Counted from the stretch's first letter, positions 18,942 through 30,547 are shown. The stretch is DNA of 64,000 nucleotides from Streptococcus urinalis 2285-97 (GCF_000188055.2 NZ_AEUZ02000001.1:1068001-1132000), one strand, 5' to 3'. Notes: generated by a model not told the origin, from the letters alone. Numbers and translations: made by a program.

Positions 18942-20411
18942 TTATCTTAAATAAGAAATATCAAATGACTTGTAATATTTTGACAGATCTTTCTTGAGTT
19001 TAGGAATTATATTTGCTGTTATATGTGAAGGTGTATAAGTTGATTTTAGACCAAGTTTTTCTCTAAAATCAGCTAAAGTAAATTCAAGTATTTTTGAATC
19101 AAAATTATTTTCTATTTCATCATTTAATATTTTAGAATATTTACTAGACCAAGCTTTCAATGCTTCAAATCTAAAATGATTACTATTAATAAAATTATCT
19201 AATGCTTTAATTGTTTGATCTTGAGATGCTCCTTGACTATGAGTATACGACATTGTTGTTTCATAGTTAGCATGCCCAACACGTTCCATAATTTCTTTTA
19301 TAGCGACTGACATACCCTCACTTTGTAAATAAGTGATATGCATATGCCTAAATGAGTGTGGAGTTACATGCTTTGTCCATTTGAAACCGTATCTCTCTTC
19401 GCAGTTCTTGGTAAGTTCAGTTTCAACACGAGCGAGAACTTCTCGGAAAGAGTGCGAAGTGATTGGTGAACCGTATTCTGTTCGAAAAACACTCTCAGAG
19501 AATGTAAATGCTTCACAAGGGTTTGCATTCGCATAACAATCAAAATCCTCACTGCGCCTTATAGCTCTTAAAATAGCATCACACGCCACTTTAGGTAACG
19601 CAACATCTCGATCAGCATTTATAGTTTTAGTATCATCAAAGTAAAATTCCGAAACTTTCAAATCATGGTATTGCAAAGCTTTATCAATATGTAATACTCC
19701 TCTCTCAGCATCAAAATCATCCTTTGTGAAAGCAGCTTCCCCGATTCGAAGTCCTGAAAATAGTAAAACTATAGCTAAGTCATAGTAATTTGGATTTCTT
19801 CTTCGACTTAGAGTTTCAAAAAAAGCTCTAATTTCATGAATTTCCAAAAACTTAGCGTCACGTTTTTTCTTGGCTTCACGCTTTTTCTCAAGGGATGTTT
19901 CTAGTTTAATTACAGACATCGGTGAAAAGGGAATGACATTGTAAAGGACACCATGATTAAAAATTTTATTACAGGTGCTTTTTATATGTGTCATCGTAGA
20001 TTGTGATGCATTGTATTTCTCCATATAGGTAGTCAAACACTTTTTCATCAACAATGGTGTTAAACGTTCGAGTAAATAATCATCACCAATAATTTCACCA
20101 AGACGTTCTAGCACAAAAGCTTCTCGTTTCACTGTCTGAGACTTGACAGATACAGACCATGTTTCTAGCCAATTCTTCTTCAGCTCTCCGAAAGTTCTTA
20201 TCAACTGAGGATTGAATTGGGCTTCACTACCATTTATTAATAACTCAATTTTATCTTCGAGCTCTCGTTGTGCTTGTTTTCGAGCGCGACTTGTGTTTTT
20301 ATGATAACTGACAACAGCTGTCTTCCATTTTCCAGTAAGTGGATCCTTATATTTATCTACAACCTCATATCGTGTAATTCCTTTTGAATTAGTTTTTGTT
20401 CTATAGTACAT
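18942..20411 (-). CDS. int: Tyrosine integrase with a C-terminal winged-helix-like extension
   Basis: Site-specific recombinase of 489 aa. The start is the ATG at 20409-20411 (MYYRTKTNSKG) after AAGGA. N-terminal arm-binding domain (1-70), SAM-like core-binding domain (about 75-165), catalytic domain (about 185-400) with R222 (GLRIGEA), H352-x-x-R355 (HSFRHMH), H380 (GHANYETTM) and nucleophile Y389 (MSYTHS). About 90 residues follow the tyrosine, where most phage and Tn916-type integrases stop after about 20. That tail (FTLADFREKLGL, HITANIIPKLKKDLSKY) resembles the winged helix of Rep_3 initiators to my eye. The gene faces rbgA. Confidence 0.85.
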   Translation of the reverse strand: MYYRTKTNSKGITRYEVVDKYKDPLTGKWKTAVVSYHKNTSRARKQAQRELEDKIELLINGSEAQFNPQLIRTFGELKKNWLETWSVSVKSQTVKREAFVLERLGEIIGDDYLLERLTPLLMKKCLTTYMEKYNASQSTMTHIKSTCNKIFNHGVLYNVIPFSPMSVIKLETSLEKKREAKKKRDAKFLEIHEIRAFFETLSRRRNPNYYDLAIVLLFSGLRIGEAAFTKDDFDAERGVLHIDKALQYHDLKVSEFYFDDTKTINADRDVALPKVACDAILRAIRRSEDFDCYANANPCEAFTFSESVFRTEYGSPITSHSFREVLARVETELTKNCEERYGFKWTKHVTPHSFRHMHITYLQSEGMSVAIKEIMERVGHANYETTMSYTHSQGASQDQTIKALDNFINSNHFRFEALKAWSSKYSKILNDEIENNFDSKILEFTLADFREKLGLKSTYTPSHITANIIPKLKKDLSKYYKSFDISYLR

Positions 20412-20485
20412 TTTCTTTTCCTTAAACTTGAAATGAAAAATCAATCATAGAAATATAACCATCCTATATTATACCATGATTCTCC

Positions 20486-20719
20486 TTATTTTACCGCCCT
20501 TTGTTTCCATCTTAAAAACTCTTCAAAGCCTTCCAAATTAATAAAGACCAATTTATGAGTTGGGTTTATCACATATTCTTTAAACTGTTTATTATCTCTC
20601 ATTTCACCCAACCATCTATTTAGTGTATATTGATTAAGACCTTCCCATCTCCTTAATATAGCTTTTTTATCTGCCCACTCAGCTATACTATTCTCAACCG
20701 ATACAAATTTAATTTTCAT
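20486..20719 (-). CDS. xis: Excisionase-like protein
   Basis: A small basic protein of 77 aa with a predicted winged helix (ILRRWEGLNQYTLNRWLGEM). It lies 75 bases upstream of the integrase on the same strand and has a GAGAGAAG ribosome site. Size, position and fold suit a recombination directionality factor. The sequence gives no catalytic motif, so the call rests on context. Confidence 0.6.
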   Translation of the reverse strand: MKIKFVSVENSIAEWADKKAILRRWEGLNQYTLNRWLGEMRDNKQFKEYVINPTHKLVFINLEGFEEFLRWKQRAVK

Positions 20720-20987
20720 AATAACTTCTCTCTTTTTTATTATTTTCCTCAGTGGGTATGACTGGTTAAATCACTCATGGGTATTTCACTCGCTGTCCTT
20801 TTACGCTGGCAGCCTGAACGGTCAGAAGTATCATTGTCCTTATTTGTAGTCATGGCAGATAGAGGACCATTCTATTTTATAGCTGATTGTTATCGCTCCT
20901 ATCCCTGCGAATCAAACTAAAATGCTCGACAAATAAGAAAGTCCCACCTCGGTTTATTCAATTGTCAATGAACAAATCAAGGAGAGA
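20720..20987. other. Intergenic region with a possible 34-codon ORF
   Basis: On the minus strand an ATG at 20851-20853 opens 34 codons (MTTNKDNDTSDRSGCQ...) ending at 20749, just before xis. It has no clear ribosome site. It is polar and basic and may be the tail of a lost gene. The rest is AT-rich with no hairpin I would call a terminator. Confidence 0.3.
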
Positions 20988-21209
20988 CTATTTTTTTGAT
21001 GGATACCTATAAGGAAAATCTGTAAGTCCTAATAGATAATCAATATTAACACCATAAATATTTAAAATTTTTATAAAGACTTCTGCAGACAATATTCTTT
21101 CCCCCCTTTCTATTTTCGCATAAGCAGAATGAGTAAAGGAAAGAATAGTAGCAACTTCTTTTTGAGTTAGGTCATTATCCTCTCTCAAATCTCTTATACG
21201 TTGGTACAT
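20988..21209 (-). CDS. Small XRE-family repressor
   Basis: 73 aa, essentially one helix-turn-helix (LREDNDLTQKEVATILSFTHSAYAKIERGER at about residues 8-39), the size of minimal CI-like or immunity repressors. It probably controls the integrase/excisionase genes downstream on the same strand and itself. The ATG follows TAGGAGAAAGCTAG. An inverted repeat overlaps its promoter. Confidence 0.75.
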   Translation of the reverse strand: MYQRIRDLREDNDLTQKEVATILSFTHSAYAKIERGERILSAEVFIKILNIYGVNIDYLLGLTDFPYRYPSKK

Positions 21210-21226
21210 CTAGCTTTCTCCTATGA

Positions 21227-21278
21227 AAAAGTATAGGATACTTTTAGACGTATTCTTTGAAATTGTCCTATTTGGACA
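21227..21278. promoter_or_regulatory. Inverted repeats upstream of the XRE repressor
   Basis: AAAAGTAT-AGG-ATACTTTT (21227-21245) covers a minus-strand TATACT -10. A second repeat TGTCC-TATTT-GGACA lies at 21264-21278. Both are likely operator sites for the adjacent repressor or a related regulator. Confidence 0.5.
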
Positions 21279-21531
21279 GTGGTGATTAATTTGTAAACTT
21301 TTAAATTAAAATCACAACTATTTTCCAGTAAATCAAATGAAGAAGAGGTTAGTATATTGTTGCATAAAACTGAATTAACATAAATTTTCAGATTATTTAT
21401 AACAAAAAAATAATACTCAACATATCTTCTTAATTGTGGATTTACAAACGTGATTAACTAGAATAGCTTTTAGACTATCATCCAAACATAATACTGACAT
21501 TAGCATGAATCAAACACCTTCTCTATAAAAT
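21279..21531. other. AT-rich gap between the integrase module and lacX
   Basis: About 250 bases with no open frame, RNA gene or clear repeat that I can support. If the integrase module is a separate small element, its second attachment site should be here; I see no copy of the rbgA-side sequences. Confidence 0.3.
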
Positions 21532-21561
21532 AATTCAAAAGACAATACTGCCTTTTGAATT
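21532..21561 (-). terminator. lac operon terminator
   Basis: AATTCAAAAG (21532-21541), 10-base loop, CTTTTGAATT (21552-21561): perfect 10-bp stem directly after lacX, followed on the minus strand by TATTTTAT. Confidence 0.65.
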
Positions 21562-21583
21562 AAAAACTCTTCATAATTATCAA

Positions 21584-22480
21584 CTATAATATTGTAATAT
21601 CAAAACATTTCACTGCTGTTTCTCCAGGATTAACAAAACTTACTAATCGCTTATCCTCCACCGTGTCGTTTTCTTCCAATGATGTCGATAGACCACTCCA
21701 TGGTTCTAAGGCAATAAACGAACTTTTATTTATTGTTGACCAGAGAATTAAATTCGGAAAATCAGAGAAATCTAATGTCAATCCTTTATCGTGTTTTTTT
21801 GAACGAAGTGATACACTTCTTGATTGAATATCATCTAAGGTAATAGCATCATAATCAAAAAGCGAATAGTCTAAATCGATAGTTTTTTGTTGGTTTAGGA
21901 AAGCAGTACGGTTCTGCACATCTAACAAGCCTGTTTCAGGAAATGCTTTAGGAACTTCACAGGTCTCCTCTTTTTCAAACTCCAGATAGTAATCTTCATA
22001 CTGTTCACCATCAAATAGTGGGCAATTAAATCCAGGGTGGCCACCAATAAAGAAAGGCATTTTTTTATTATCTTCGTGATTTGTCACTTGATACTCTGTT
22101 CGAATTGTGTTGTCATTCAAAGTGTAGATAATTTTTAATTCAAACTGATAAGGAAAATTTTCTAACATGTTTTCATTTGGTGTGATTGTAAATGAAACAC
22201 TATTTTCTGAGATTTGTTCAAAAGTAAAGTTTTCTTTTCGGACTAAACCATGACGAGGAATTTGTCCTTTATGAAAAGATCCATCTTCATTTTTGAAAAA
22301 GCCAATATCATTTCTTAAACTACCACAAATCGGAAAGAGGACAGGAGCTTGTCCGCTCCAGTATTCTGGATTACCTTGCCATAAATATTCTATCCCGTCA
22401 CTGTCTTTAATAGAAGAAAGTGCGCCACCAAATTCTTTAAATTGTACTGTTAACTCTTCATTTGTTAATTCAATTACCAT
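21584..22480 (-). CDS. lacX: LacX, aldose 1-epimerase family protein
   Basis: 298 aa, galactose-mutarotase-like beta-sandwich. The conserved HPGF motif (GGHPGFNCPL) and the late catalytic-type glutamate (ALEPWSGLS) are present. It closes the lac operon, as in lactococci and streptococci. It is thought to equilibrate anomers of a sugar or sugar phosphate; its exact substrate in this pathway is not settled. ATG follows GGGAG. Confidence 0.9.
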   Translation of the reverse strand: MVIELTNEELTVQFKEFGGALSSIKDSDGIEYLWQGNPEYWSGQAPVLFPICGSLRNDIGFFKNEDGSFHKGQIPRHGLVRKENFTFEQISENSVSFTITPNENMLENFPYQFELKIIYTLNDNTIRTEYQVTNHEDNKKMPFFIGGHPGFNCPLFDGEQYEDYYLEFEKEETCEVPKAFPETGLLDVQNRTAFLNQQKTIDLDYSLFDYDAITLDDIQSRSVSLRSKKHDKGLTLDFSDFPNLILWSTINKSSFIALEPWSGLSTSLEENDTVEDKRLVSFVNPGETAVKCFDITIL

Positions 22481-22496
22481 TTTATTCTCCCTATAA

Positions 22497-22540
22497 ACAA
22501 AACAAGAGCGTTAGTGCGCTCACCAACACTCTTATTTTGT
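22497..22540 (-). promoter_or_regulatory. Strong hairpin between lacG and lacX
   Basis: ACAAAA...AGAGCGTTAGTG (from 22497) pairs with CACCAACACTCTT...TTTTGT (to 22540) with few mismatches, giving a long stem with a GCGC-type loop. It probably acts as a partial terminator or RNA-stability element that lowers lacX relative to lacG. Confidence 0.55.
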
Positions 22541-22571
22541 GTAAAAATGTATTAAAGAAGTATTTATAAAA

Positions 22572-23990
<1,419 letters not shown>

Positions 23991-24050
23991 CTAAATTTTC
24001 ATTTCACTATAAAGGAAGATTGAGTTCCCCCAACCTTCCCTTGCGAAATA

Positions 24051-25748
24051 TTATTTTTCCATTTGTTCTTTAACGAAGTCCAATGCACCTTGACCATCGC
24101 GAGTCAATTTGATGTATTGAGCCCCTTCTGTTTTAGCTAATTTAATATCAAGTTTATCAGTTTCCACTTTCATATCTTCATAGTTAGAAGCTACTTGAGG
24201 TGCAAGGATAACAAGTTGATATTGTGGTAAGATTTCACGGTGAGCACCATAGCTTCCTGCTGCTGCAGTGACAGGTGCACCATATTCTTTAGCTGCTTTA
24301 TTTAAAGCATTTGCTAGTAGTCCACTTGTACCACCACCGGCACAAAGAACGAGCACATTAGTTTGATCAGTGATTACTTTAGTTTCTTTAGCTGCTGATT
24401 TTTCAAGAATAGCATCAGCTTTCTTAGTGTCAAAGTTTGCTGCTACTTTTTCTTTTAGCGCATCAGATGAATTCGTACCTGCTGCTTCTTCAGCAAGAAT
24501 TTGCTCATCGTATACTTTCAAGAATGGGTAGTAGATAATGACATCAACAACGATTAACAAAGCTGCCAAAATGAATGCTAGCACTTGGAAGTTTGTCCCA
24601 AGAATAAGACCTAATGGAGCTGGTGTTGTCCAAGGCAAGTTTGCAGTAAAACTGTTCATTCCAAGTGTATCAATAAAGAATTTGAAAATCCATACATTGA
24701 CAATTGGTGCCAAAATAAATGGAATAAAGAAAATTGGGTTCAAAACAAGTGGAGCACCGAACAAGATTGGTTCGTTAACTCCGAAGAATGTTGGAACAAC
24801 AGATGCACGTCCAATGGCTTTGTTACGTTTTGATTTTGTTAACCACATGAACATGAATGGAACGACGAGAGTTGCACCAGTACCACCCATGGTAACGATG
24901 AACATTTGAGTCCCTGAAGTCAAAATCTTGTCCGCATGTTCACCAGCCTGAAGTAATTGAAGGTTGGTTTCAGCATTTGCGTAAGTAATCGCTGCAATGG
25001 CTGGTTCAACAATAGAAGGACCGTGGATACCAACAAACCAGAAGAAAGCAAATGCACCGAAGATAATAGTGATTCCAACATAGCCATCTGCTGCTTGGAA
25101 CAATGGTGCAAGAAGTTTACCAATTGATTCTGCAACGTTAACGCCTAAAGTAGTATGAACAATCAATTCAATCACATAAAGAAGTACAACTGATAACGTG
25201 AATGGAATCAAATCCTTAAATACTTGAGAGATATTTGGTGGAACCTCTTCAGGCATGCGAATAGTGACATTGTTTTTCACACAGACTTTATAGACATTTA
25301 CGGTAATAAATGCTGCGATGAAGGCTGTCAACAAACCTTTTGTTCCCATAAATCCAGTTAAGAAACTACCGTCTTTTGCTGGATTAGCCGCCATTAGTAG
25401 AAAACCTACAATAGCAGCAAGCATGGTTGAAATAAAGTTGATTTGGTTCGTGCTAGGCAATGAGCGGTTCATTGAATCGGTTAATGCTTTCGCAGTCGTA
25501 CCAGCTACAAACAAACCTAAAATACCCATTGAGTAGTTGTATGGTGTCATCAAAAGATTCTCAATATCTTTACTCCAATGGAAGCCCCATGCATTTGGAA
25601 CATAGGCAATCAAGATAAAGATACTTGAGAACAAGATGACTGGCATACCAGCGATAAAACCATCACGAATAGCACGAAGATAGATATTTCGAGAAATTTT
25701 CTCGAAGAAAGGTTTCCCTTTCTCAATCTGAGCAATTAATCCATTCAT
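24051..25748 (-). CDS. lacE: Lactose PTS transporter EIICB
   Basis: Membrane permease fused to a cytoplasmic phosphotransfer domain, 565 aa. The first about 415 residues are the IIC domain (about ten helices; [14 protein letters not shown] is the substrate-site signature). The last 105 are IIB-lac with the phosphocysteine in [16 protein letters not shown]. It takes lactose up as lactose-6-phosphate. ATG overlaps the lacF stop as TAATG. Confidence 0.96.
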   Translation of the reverse strand: MNGLIAQIEKGKPFFEKISRNIYLRAIRDGFIAGMPVILFSSIFILIAYVPNAWGFHWSKDIENLLMTPYNYSMGILGLFVAGTTAKALTDSMNRSLPSTNQINFISTMLAAIVGFLLMAANPAKDGSFLTGFMGTKGLLTAFIAAFITVNVYKVCVKNNVTIRMPEEVPPNISQVFKDLIPFTLSVVLLYVIELIVHTTLGVNVAESIGKLLAPLFQAADGYVGITIIFGAFAFFWFVGIHGPSIVEPAIAAITYANAETNLQLLQAGEHADKILTSGTQMFIVTMGGTGATLVVPFMFMWLTKSKRNKAIGRASVVPTFFGVNEPILFGAPLVLNPIFFIPFILAPIVNVWIFKFFIDTLGMNSFTANLPWTTPAPLGLILGTNFQVLAFILAALLIVVDVIIYYPFLKVYDEQILAEEAAGTNSSDALKEKVAANFDTKKADAILEKSAAKETKVITDQTNVLVLCAGGGTSGLLANALNKAAKEYGAPVTAAAGSYGAHREILPQYQLVILAPQVASNYEDMKVETDKLDIKLAKTEGAQYIKLTRDGQGALDFVKEQMEK

Positions 25749-26065
25749 TATTTTGCTCCTCTCTTATAAAGTTCAATTATGTGTTTCATTAAATCTTGCA
25801 ATAAAATGGTAGTCATTAAATGATCTTGACCATGCATAAGAGTAACACTATATGCCAAATCTTCTCCCGCAGCTTCTTTTTGTAGTAGACTTGTTTGAGC
25901 ATTATGAGCATCGTTCAAGCATTCACTACCTGCTGCGATTAATTCTTCTGCTTTAGCATAATTCCCCTCTTGCGCTGCTTTAAGAGCTTCTAAGAATTTA
26001 GAGCGGGCATCACCAGCATAGGCTACGATTTCAAAACCTAAAAGAGTAGTTTCTTCTCTATTCAT
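25748..26065 (-). CDS. lacF: Lactose PTS EIIA
   Basis: Soluble trimeric phosphocarrier of 105 aa ([20 protein letters not shown]... [16 protein letters not shown]). The phosphorylated histidine is in TLMHGQDHL near residue 78; the second histidine of that motif is four residues on. It passes phosphate from HPr to the IIB domain of LacE. A strong GGAGG site precedes the ATG. Confidence 0.95.
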   Translation of the reverse strand: MNREETTLLGFEIVAYAGDARSKFLEALKAAQEGNYAKAEELIAAGSECLNDAHNAQTSLLQKEAAGEDLAYSVTLMHGQDHLMTTILLQDLMKHIIELYKRGAK

Positions 26066-26088
26066 TGTAGTTTCCTCCGAAAATAATG

Positions 26089-27072
26089 TTAAATTTTTTC
26101 AGTCCAAGGACTTGCAGTTTTATCTAGTACTTTGTTTAATTCGTCAATATTTTTGAAACCTTCTGTACGCAACCATTCACGAGCTGCTTTAGGTCCTTCT
26201 TCAATATAGACTTTTACAGATCCTGCCCAAGTAGCACGTCCACACAATACACCATTGAATTTTGCGCCTGATTCTGCTGCAAATTCCAAAGTATCTTGGA
26301 ACAACTTGGCTGAAACACCTGCACTCAAGTAAATGTATGGTAAATCAGTAGAAGCTTCTTGATCACGGAAAGCTTGAGCTGCTTCTTCTTTTGTAAAGAG
26401 AACTTCACCTTCTGCAAAGCCTTCTACAAATTTCATGTTTACTGGAACTTCAACTTTCAACACGTCAACACCAAAGCGTTCTTCTGAGAATACTTTCATT
26501 GCTTCGTTAACTTTATGAGCTTTAACTTTTGCAAACTCAGGACTAGCATTGTCAGAGATTTTCTCATCATAAGTTAGAATTTCTAGGTAGAATGGAATAT
26601 CTTCTGCTTGGCATTCAGAACCAATACGTTCAATGTAAGCTTTTTTCTGCTCATTGACATCTTTATCTCCATCAACATCATAGTAAAGAAGGAATTTAAC
26701 TGCTTCTGCACCAGCTTCTTTAATACGTTTCGCAGACCAAACATCTAAACAATCAGGTAAGCGACTAGTTGTTGTTGCATCGTATCCTGTTTTTTCATAT
26801 GCCAACAACAAGCCTGCTTCTTCTGAACGAACACGACTTGCTGGCAAGCCATATTCAGGATCAAGTAAAATTGATGATGCAAATGGTGTAAGTTCTTCAG
26901 AAACTAAACTTTTAAGCTCTTCAATTTGTTCTACTGTTGGTTCTTCTGTTTGATGTTGGGCCATCATACGTTTGAGAGCTCCACGTTGGTCGAAGGCTAA
27001 GGCAGAAATAACACCATCTACACTTAGTTTCTCCATGCTTTTACGTTTGTTTTCAGTTAAAGTAATTGTCAT
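26089..27072 (-). CDS. lacD: Tagatose 1,6-diphosphate aldolase
   Basis: Class I aldolase of 327 aa splitting tagatose-1,6-bisphosphate into dihydroxyacetone phosphate and glyceraldehyde-3-phosphate, the last step before glycolysis. [14 protein letters not shown] at the N-terminus, [18 protein letters not shown] (Schiff-base lysine region about 205) and [11 protein letters not shown] are typical. Follows lacC by 3 bases. Confidence 0.95.
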   Translation of the reverse strand: MTITLTENKRKSMEKLSVDGVISALAFDQRGALKRMMAQHQTEEPTVEQIEELKSLVSEELTPFASSILLDPEYGLPASRVRSEEAGLLLAYEKTGYDATTTSRLPDCLDVWSAKRIKEAGAEAVKFLLYYDVDGDKDVNEQKKAYIERIGSECQAEDIPFYLEILTYDEKISDNASPEFAKVKAHKVNEAMKVFSEERFGVDVLKVEVPVNMKFVEGFAEGEVLFTKEEAAQAFRDQEASTDLPYIYLSAGVSAKLFQDTLEFAAESGAKFNGVLCGRATWAGSVKVYIEEGPKAAREWLRTEGFKNIDELNKVLDKTASPWTEKI

Positions 27073-27075
27073 TTT

Positions 27076-28005
27076 TTATACCTCTTTGACTTTAATAGAT
27101 TGATATAACTTATCGTAATTTTCCATGTTAACATGCCCAGTTGTTTTTTCTTGCGCATTTAACATACCTAAGACATTTGCTTTTGTTAATAAAGCTCGAT
27201 CATCTTCATCATTCGCTAAACCCGAAGCGATACCTGCTACTGTAGAATCACCAGAACCTACAGCGCTTACAATTTCGATTTTAGGGATGTCAACTTTATA
27301 AAACGTGTCCTTGTGTTTTGCAAATACACCATTAGCACCAAGAGAAACGATTATCCATTCAATTCCTTCAAATAGTTCATCTTGTAAGACTTCTTTTAAG
27401 GATTCAAAATCATTTGTCATTTCTTTACCTAGAAGTTGAGAAAGTTCTTCAAGATTAGGTTTGATAACTGTTGGTTTACTATCACCTTTCAATACTGCTT
27501 CTAGAGCATTTCCAGAACAATCCAGAACCGTTTTCTTTCCATTAAGGTTGGCAATAGTAATCAATTTCTGATAGTAATCATCTGGCATTCCCGCAGGAAG
27601 ACTACCTGACATTGTCACTACGTCAACATCATTCAATAAATATTTAAAATGATTAGTAAATCCATCAATTTCATCTACACTTAACATCGGTCCTTTTTCT
27701 AAAATCTCAGTTTGATTACCTTCGTGTAATAAAGCTATACAAGTTCTGGTATCGCCTGAAATTTTATAGAAGCGACTTAAAATCGAATCAGGAAGATGAT
27801 TAATGATAAAATCACCACTTTCTCCACCTATACAACCAGTAGCTTTGACTGTTTCACCGAATTCATTAAGAACTCGGGAAACATTCAAGCCTTTACCACC
27901 AGGTGTCTTTGTAACATCTACAACTCGATTTACGGTATCGAATTGTAGCTCATCCAAAGGGTAGGAGACATCAATAGCTGGATTTAAAGTAACTGTTAAA
28001 ATCAC
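27076..28005 (-). CDS. lacC: Tagatose-6-phosphate kinase
   Basis: PfkB-family kinase of 309 aa phosphorylating tagatose-6-phosphate at C1. [12 protein letters not shown] (about 37-48) is the substrate-site signature and [17 protein letters not shown] (about 248-264) the anion hole and catalytic aspartate. The start is GTG with AAGGAG 6 bases before it. Confidence 0.94.
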   Translation of the reverse strand: MILTVTLNPAIDVSYPLDELQFDTVNRVVDVTKTPGGKGLNVSRVLNEFGETVKATGCIGGESGDFIINHLPDSILSRFYKISGDTRTCIALLHEGNQTEILEKGPMLSVDEIDGFTNHFKYLLNDVDVVTMSGSLPAGMPDDYYQKLITIANLNGKKTVLDCSGNALEAVLKGDSKPTVIKPNLEELSQLLGKEMTNDFESLKEVLQDELFEGIEWIIVSLGANGVFAKHKDTFYKVDIPKIEIVSAVGSGDSTVAGIASGLANDEDDRALLTKANVLGMLNAQEKTTGHVNMENYDKLYQSIKVKEV

Positions 28006-28052
28006 AATAGCTCCTTTTTTTATATTTATCCCTATATTAGTATATTCAAATA

Positions 28053-28568
28053 TTAGTCGTGATATTCACCACGGTCCCATTTTTCTAAGAATTCATCAAA
28101 GAAGTGTGGGTTATTTTGATCCTGACTAGCATGTTGTAAGCTATCAATTTTTTCAATCAATTTTTTATTTTCTTCAGTTGGTTTGTATTCAGCAGCTAAG
28201 AAAGCATCGATAATATCATTCATCAGCAAACCACCGATAATTTTTCCACCAAAACCAATAACGTTTGCGTTAAGTTCTTCTTTTGAGTAGATAGCAGATG
28301 TCATGTCTCTGACGAGTGCTGAACGAATTCCAGGAACTTTATTTACGGCATTTGTAATACCAACACCAGTACCACAGATAACAACACCTAGTTCTGCTTC
28401 ACCACTTGCTACTGCTTCACCAACTTTTTTACCAAAAATTGGATAGTGTGTGCGGACATTATCGTATGTACCGCAATCAATGATTTCATGACCTTGTGAT
28501 TTCAAATAATCAACAACAGCGATTTTTTCATAAGTAACAATATGGTCACAACCTACAGCAATTTTCAT
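28053..28568 (-). CDS. lacB: Galactose-6-phosphate isomerase subunit B
   Basis: 171 aa, RpiB/LacAB fold. With LacA it converts galactose-6-phosphate to tagatose-6-phosphate. [15 protein letters not shown] at the N-terminus and [27 protein letters not shown], holding the catalytic-type cysteine, are characteristic of LacB. AAGGAG precedes the ATG. Confidence 0.95.
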   Translation of the reverse strand: MKIAVGCDHIVTYEKIAVVDYLKSQGHEIIDCGTYDNVRTHYPIFGKKVGEAVASGEAELGVVICGTGVGITNAVNKVPGIRSALVRDMTSAIYSKEELNANVIGFGGKIIGGLLMNDIIDAFLAAEYKPTEENKKLIEKIDSLQHASQDQNNPHFFDEFLEKWDRGEYHD

Positions 28569-28602
28569 TTTTGTTCTCCTTGTTTTAACCTATTTCAATC
28601 AA

Positions 28603-29031
28603 TTAGCACATTTTATTAAGCATGTCGACACGAACTTGATGACGTCCACCATCATATTCACCTTCAACAAAGCCTTTGACAATGTTTTTTGCAATTCCTG
28701 GTGCACTAATTTCAGAACCAAGCGTAATGATTCGAGAGTTATTGTGACCTCTTGTCATGTATGCTGAGCGCTCATCTGATACTTCAGCTGCCACCATTCC
28801 TTTAATTTTAGTAGCCACCATGAAAGAACCAACACCATACGCATCAATTACAATACCCAAGTTATCTTCGGATGCATTAACTTCTTTTGCGACAGCGAGA
28901 GTTGTATCAACGAAGTCACGAACTTCATTTTCACTGACATCAATGACTTCGTATTTACCTTCTTTAAGGTAATCTTTGATAACATCTTTAAGTTCTGTAC
29001 CTGCTTTGTCAGCACCGATAATAATTGCCAT
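28603..29031 (-). CDS. lacA: Galactose-6-phosphate isomerase subunit A
   Basis: 142 aa, first gene of the operon. [21 protein letters not shown] and [27 protein letters not shown] match LacA; an aspartate/alanine pair replaces the catalytic cysteine of LacB, consistent with a heteromeric enzyme in which LacB carries that residue. TAGGAG precedes the ATG. Confidence 0.95.
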   Translation of the reverse strand: MAIIIGADKAGTELKDVIKDYLKEGKYEVIDVSENEVRDFVDTTLAVAKEVNASEDNLGIVIDAYGVGSFMVATKIKGMVAAEVSDERSAYMTRGHNNSRIITLGSEISAPGIAKNIVKGFVEGEYDGGRHQVRVDMLNKMC

Positions 29032-29110
29032 TTTATTTCTCCTATGATTTAGAATAAGTAAATGTGGAAAACCTACGTAGATAGTTAATTAACGATTTGC
29101 AAAATCTTTT

Positions 29111-29220
29111 GAAATAACGCTTACATTATTTCTATGACCTTATAATACACCTAACCAACATAAAAGTCAACACTTTTATGTTTATTTTTTAAAAAAATAA
29201 ACATTATATGTTTATTTTGG
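29111..29220 (-). promoter_or_regulatory. lac promoter, LacR operator and cre site
   Basis: Minus-strand promoter: TTGACT (29165-29170), 17 bases, TATTAT (29142-29147). Upstream, TGTTTATTTTTT (29179-29190), one base, and its exact reverse complement (29192-29203) form a 25-bp dyad. A further half site TGTTTATTTT is at 29210-29219. TGTTTA-type dyads suit a DeoR-family regulator such as LacR. Just after the expected start point, ATGTAAGCGTTATTTC (minus strand, 29111-29126) matches the CcpA cre consensus at all but one key base, implying glucose repression. Confidence 0.72.
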
Positions 29221-29475
29221 TTGGTTTTATGTCTCAAAAATGATGTTTTGTGTGTTTTCAAAACTTTCATAAACCTTTAACAACAATAACTATTCTATTA
29301 ATCAGTATTAAATCATTCTTTCTTATTTTTTAGTAAGCGTTTCATATAAAACATTTTTATGTTTTGTTAGTCTCCTTTTTAAAAATATTTTTGTTTGTTT
29401 TGTTTGATTTTTTGGTTGTTATTATGTTATGATACCTTTAATAGTTATATTATAAGAAACTGATAGGAGGTAAGA

Positions 29476-30249
29476 ATGAAGAAGAAAGAACGTCATGAAA
29501 AAATTCTCGATATCTTAAAAGTTGACGGTTTTATAAAAGTAAAAGATATTATCGATGAAATGAACGTCTCAGATATGACCGCTAGGCGAGATCTTGATAC
29601 ATTAGCAGATGAAGGATTACTTATCAGGACTCATGGTGGAGCTCAATACTTAGATAACCCTTCAACAAATGACGAAGGCCACGAGAAAACGCACACCGAA
29701 AAGAAAGTCTTACAAACTAACGAAAAGAAACAAATCGCACAAAGAGCTAACGATATTATTAAAGATGGTGAAACTGTCTTTATAGGTCCAGGAACAACTT
29801 TAGAGCATCTAGCTGTCGAATTGAAAAATAGAAATATAAGAGTTATTACAAATAGCCTTCCTGTTTTTCTGATTTTACATCCGAGCACTACTATTGACTT
29901 GATTTTAATTGGTGGTGAGTGTCGTGAAATTACTGGTGCTTTTGTTGGGGCTATTGCAATTAATAACCTAGAATCATTAACATTTTCAAAAGCTTTTGTC
30001 AGTGCAAATGCTGTTTATAATAATTCGATTGCTACCTACAGTGACCTCGAAGGAGAGGTTCAAAGAGTTGCCTTGAATAATGCTGTTGAGAAAATCCTTC
30101 TAGTTGATAGTACCAAGTTTGAAAGTTATGATTTCTATAACTTCTACCAGCTAGAACGAATGGATTTAATTGTGACTGATAAAAATGTGACAACTGAAAT
30201 GATAGAAAAGTATGAGAAATTTTCTAAAATAATTATTGCTGATAAGTAA
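29476..30249 (+). CDS. lacR: Lactose operon repressor LacR
   Basis: DeoR-family repressor, 257 aa. Winged helix at residues 1-57 (RHEKILDILKVDGFIKVKDIIDEMNVSDMTARRDLDTL), then the DeoR effector domain (IAQRANDIIKDGETVFIGPGTTLEHLA, LLVDSTKFE). Its inducer in the family is tagatose-6-phosphate. The ATG follows TAGGAGG. It is divergent from lacA across 444 bases, whereas in S. mutans lacR reads in the same direction as lacA. A plus-strand promoter candidate is TTGATT (29404-29409) with TATGAT (29428-29433). Confidence 0.92.
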   Translation: MKKKERHEKILDILKVDGFIKVKDIIDEMNVSDMTARRDLDTLADEGLLIRTHGGAQYLDNPSTNDEGHEKTHTEKKVLQTNEKKQIAQRANDIIKDGETVFIGPGTTLEHLAVELKNRNIRVITNSLPVFLILHPSTTIDLILIGGECREITGAFVGAIAINNLESLTFSKAFVSANAVYNNSIATYSDLEGEVQRVALNNAVEKILLVDSTKFESYDFYNFYQLERMDLIVTDKNVTTEMIEKYEKFSKIIIADK

Positions 30250-30274
30250 TAATAGCTTTCAAAAAGGATAATCT

Positions 30275-30312
30275 AGATACTTCTTAATTTATTATTAAGG
30301 AGTGTCTTTTTC
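30275..30312 (+). terminator. lacR terminator
   Basis: AGATACTTCTTAAT, loop TTATT, ATTAAGGAGTGTCT, then TTTTTCT. The stem has three mismatches. Confidence 0.7.
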
Positions 30313-30373
30313 TATCGAATTTTTTAGTACACCTTATTTATGTTAGTTTTTTCTAACGTAATAATGAACATTC

Positions 30374-30547
30374 TTAGCAAAAGTCAAAGTAGTAATAATC
30401 GTGAGTGATTCTCGTGTTGATACTGTAGTTGAAGCTATCATTTCGGCAGTTCAAACTGGAGAAATTGGAGATAGTAAAATTTTTATTATTCCAATTGAAG
30501 ATGCTATTAGAATTCGAACTGGACAAAATAGAGATGAGGCTTTGTAA
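30374..30547 (+). pseudogene. C-terminal remnant of a PII (GlnB/GlnK) nitrogen regulator
   Basis: 58 codons ending at TAA read LAKVKVVIIVSDSRVDTVVEA, then about 24 residues on GDSKIFIIPIEDAIRIRTGQ. This matches the second half of PII proteins, including the C-terminal signature (GDGKIFV-x-x-VEEVIRIRTGE in the family). The N-terminal half with the T loop is missing and a stop lies just upstream, so it is a truncated relic. No ammonium-transporter gene is beside it. It marks a deletion or insertion scar between lacR and the fructose PTS genes. Confidence 0.82.

Noticed and set aside
24538..24909. A 123-codon plus-strand frame inside lacE
   Set aside because: Antisense to a conserved membrane domain, with no homologous look and no start signal.
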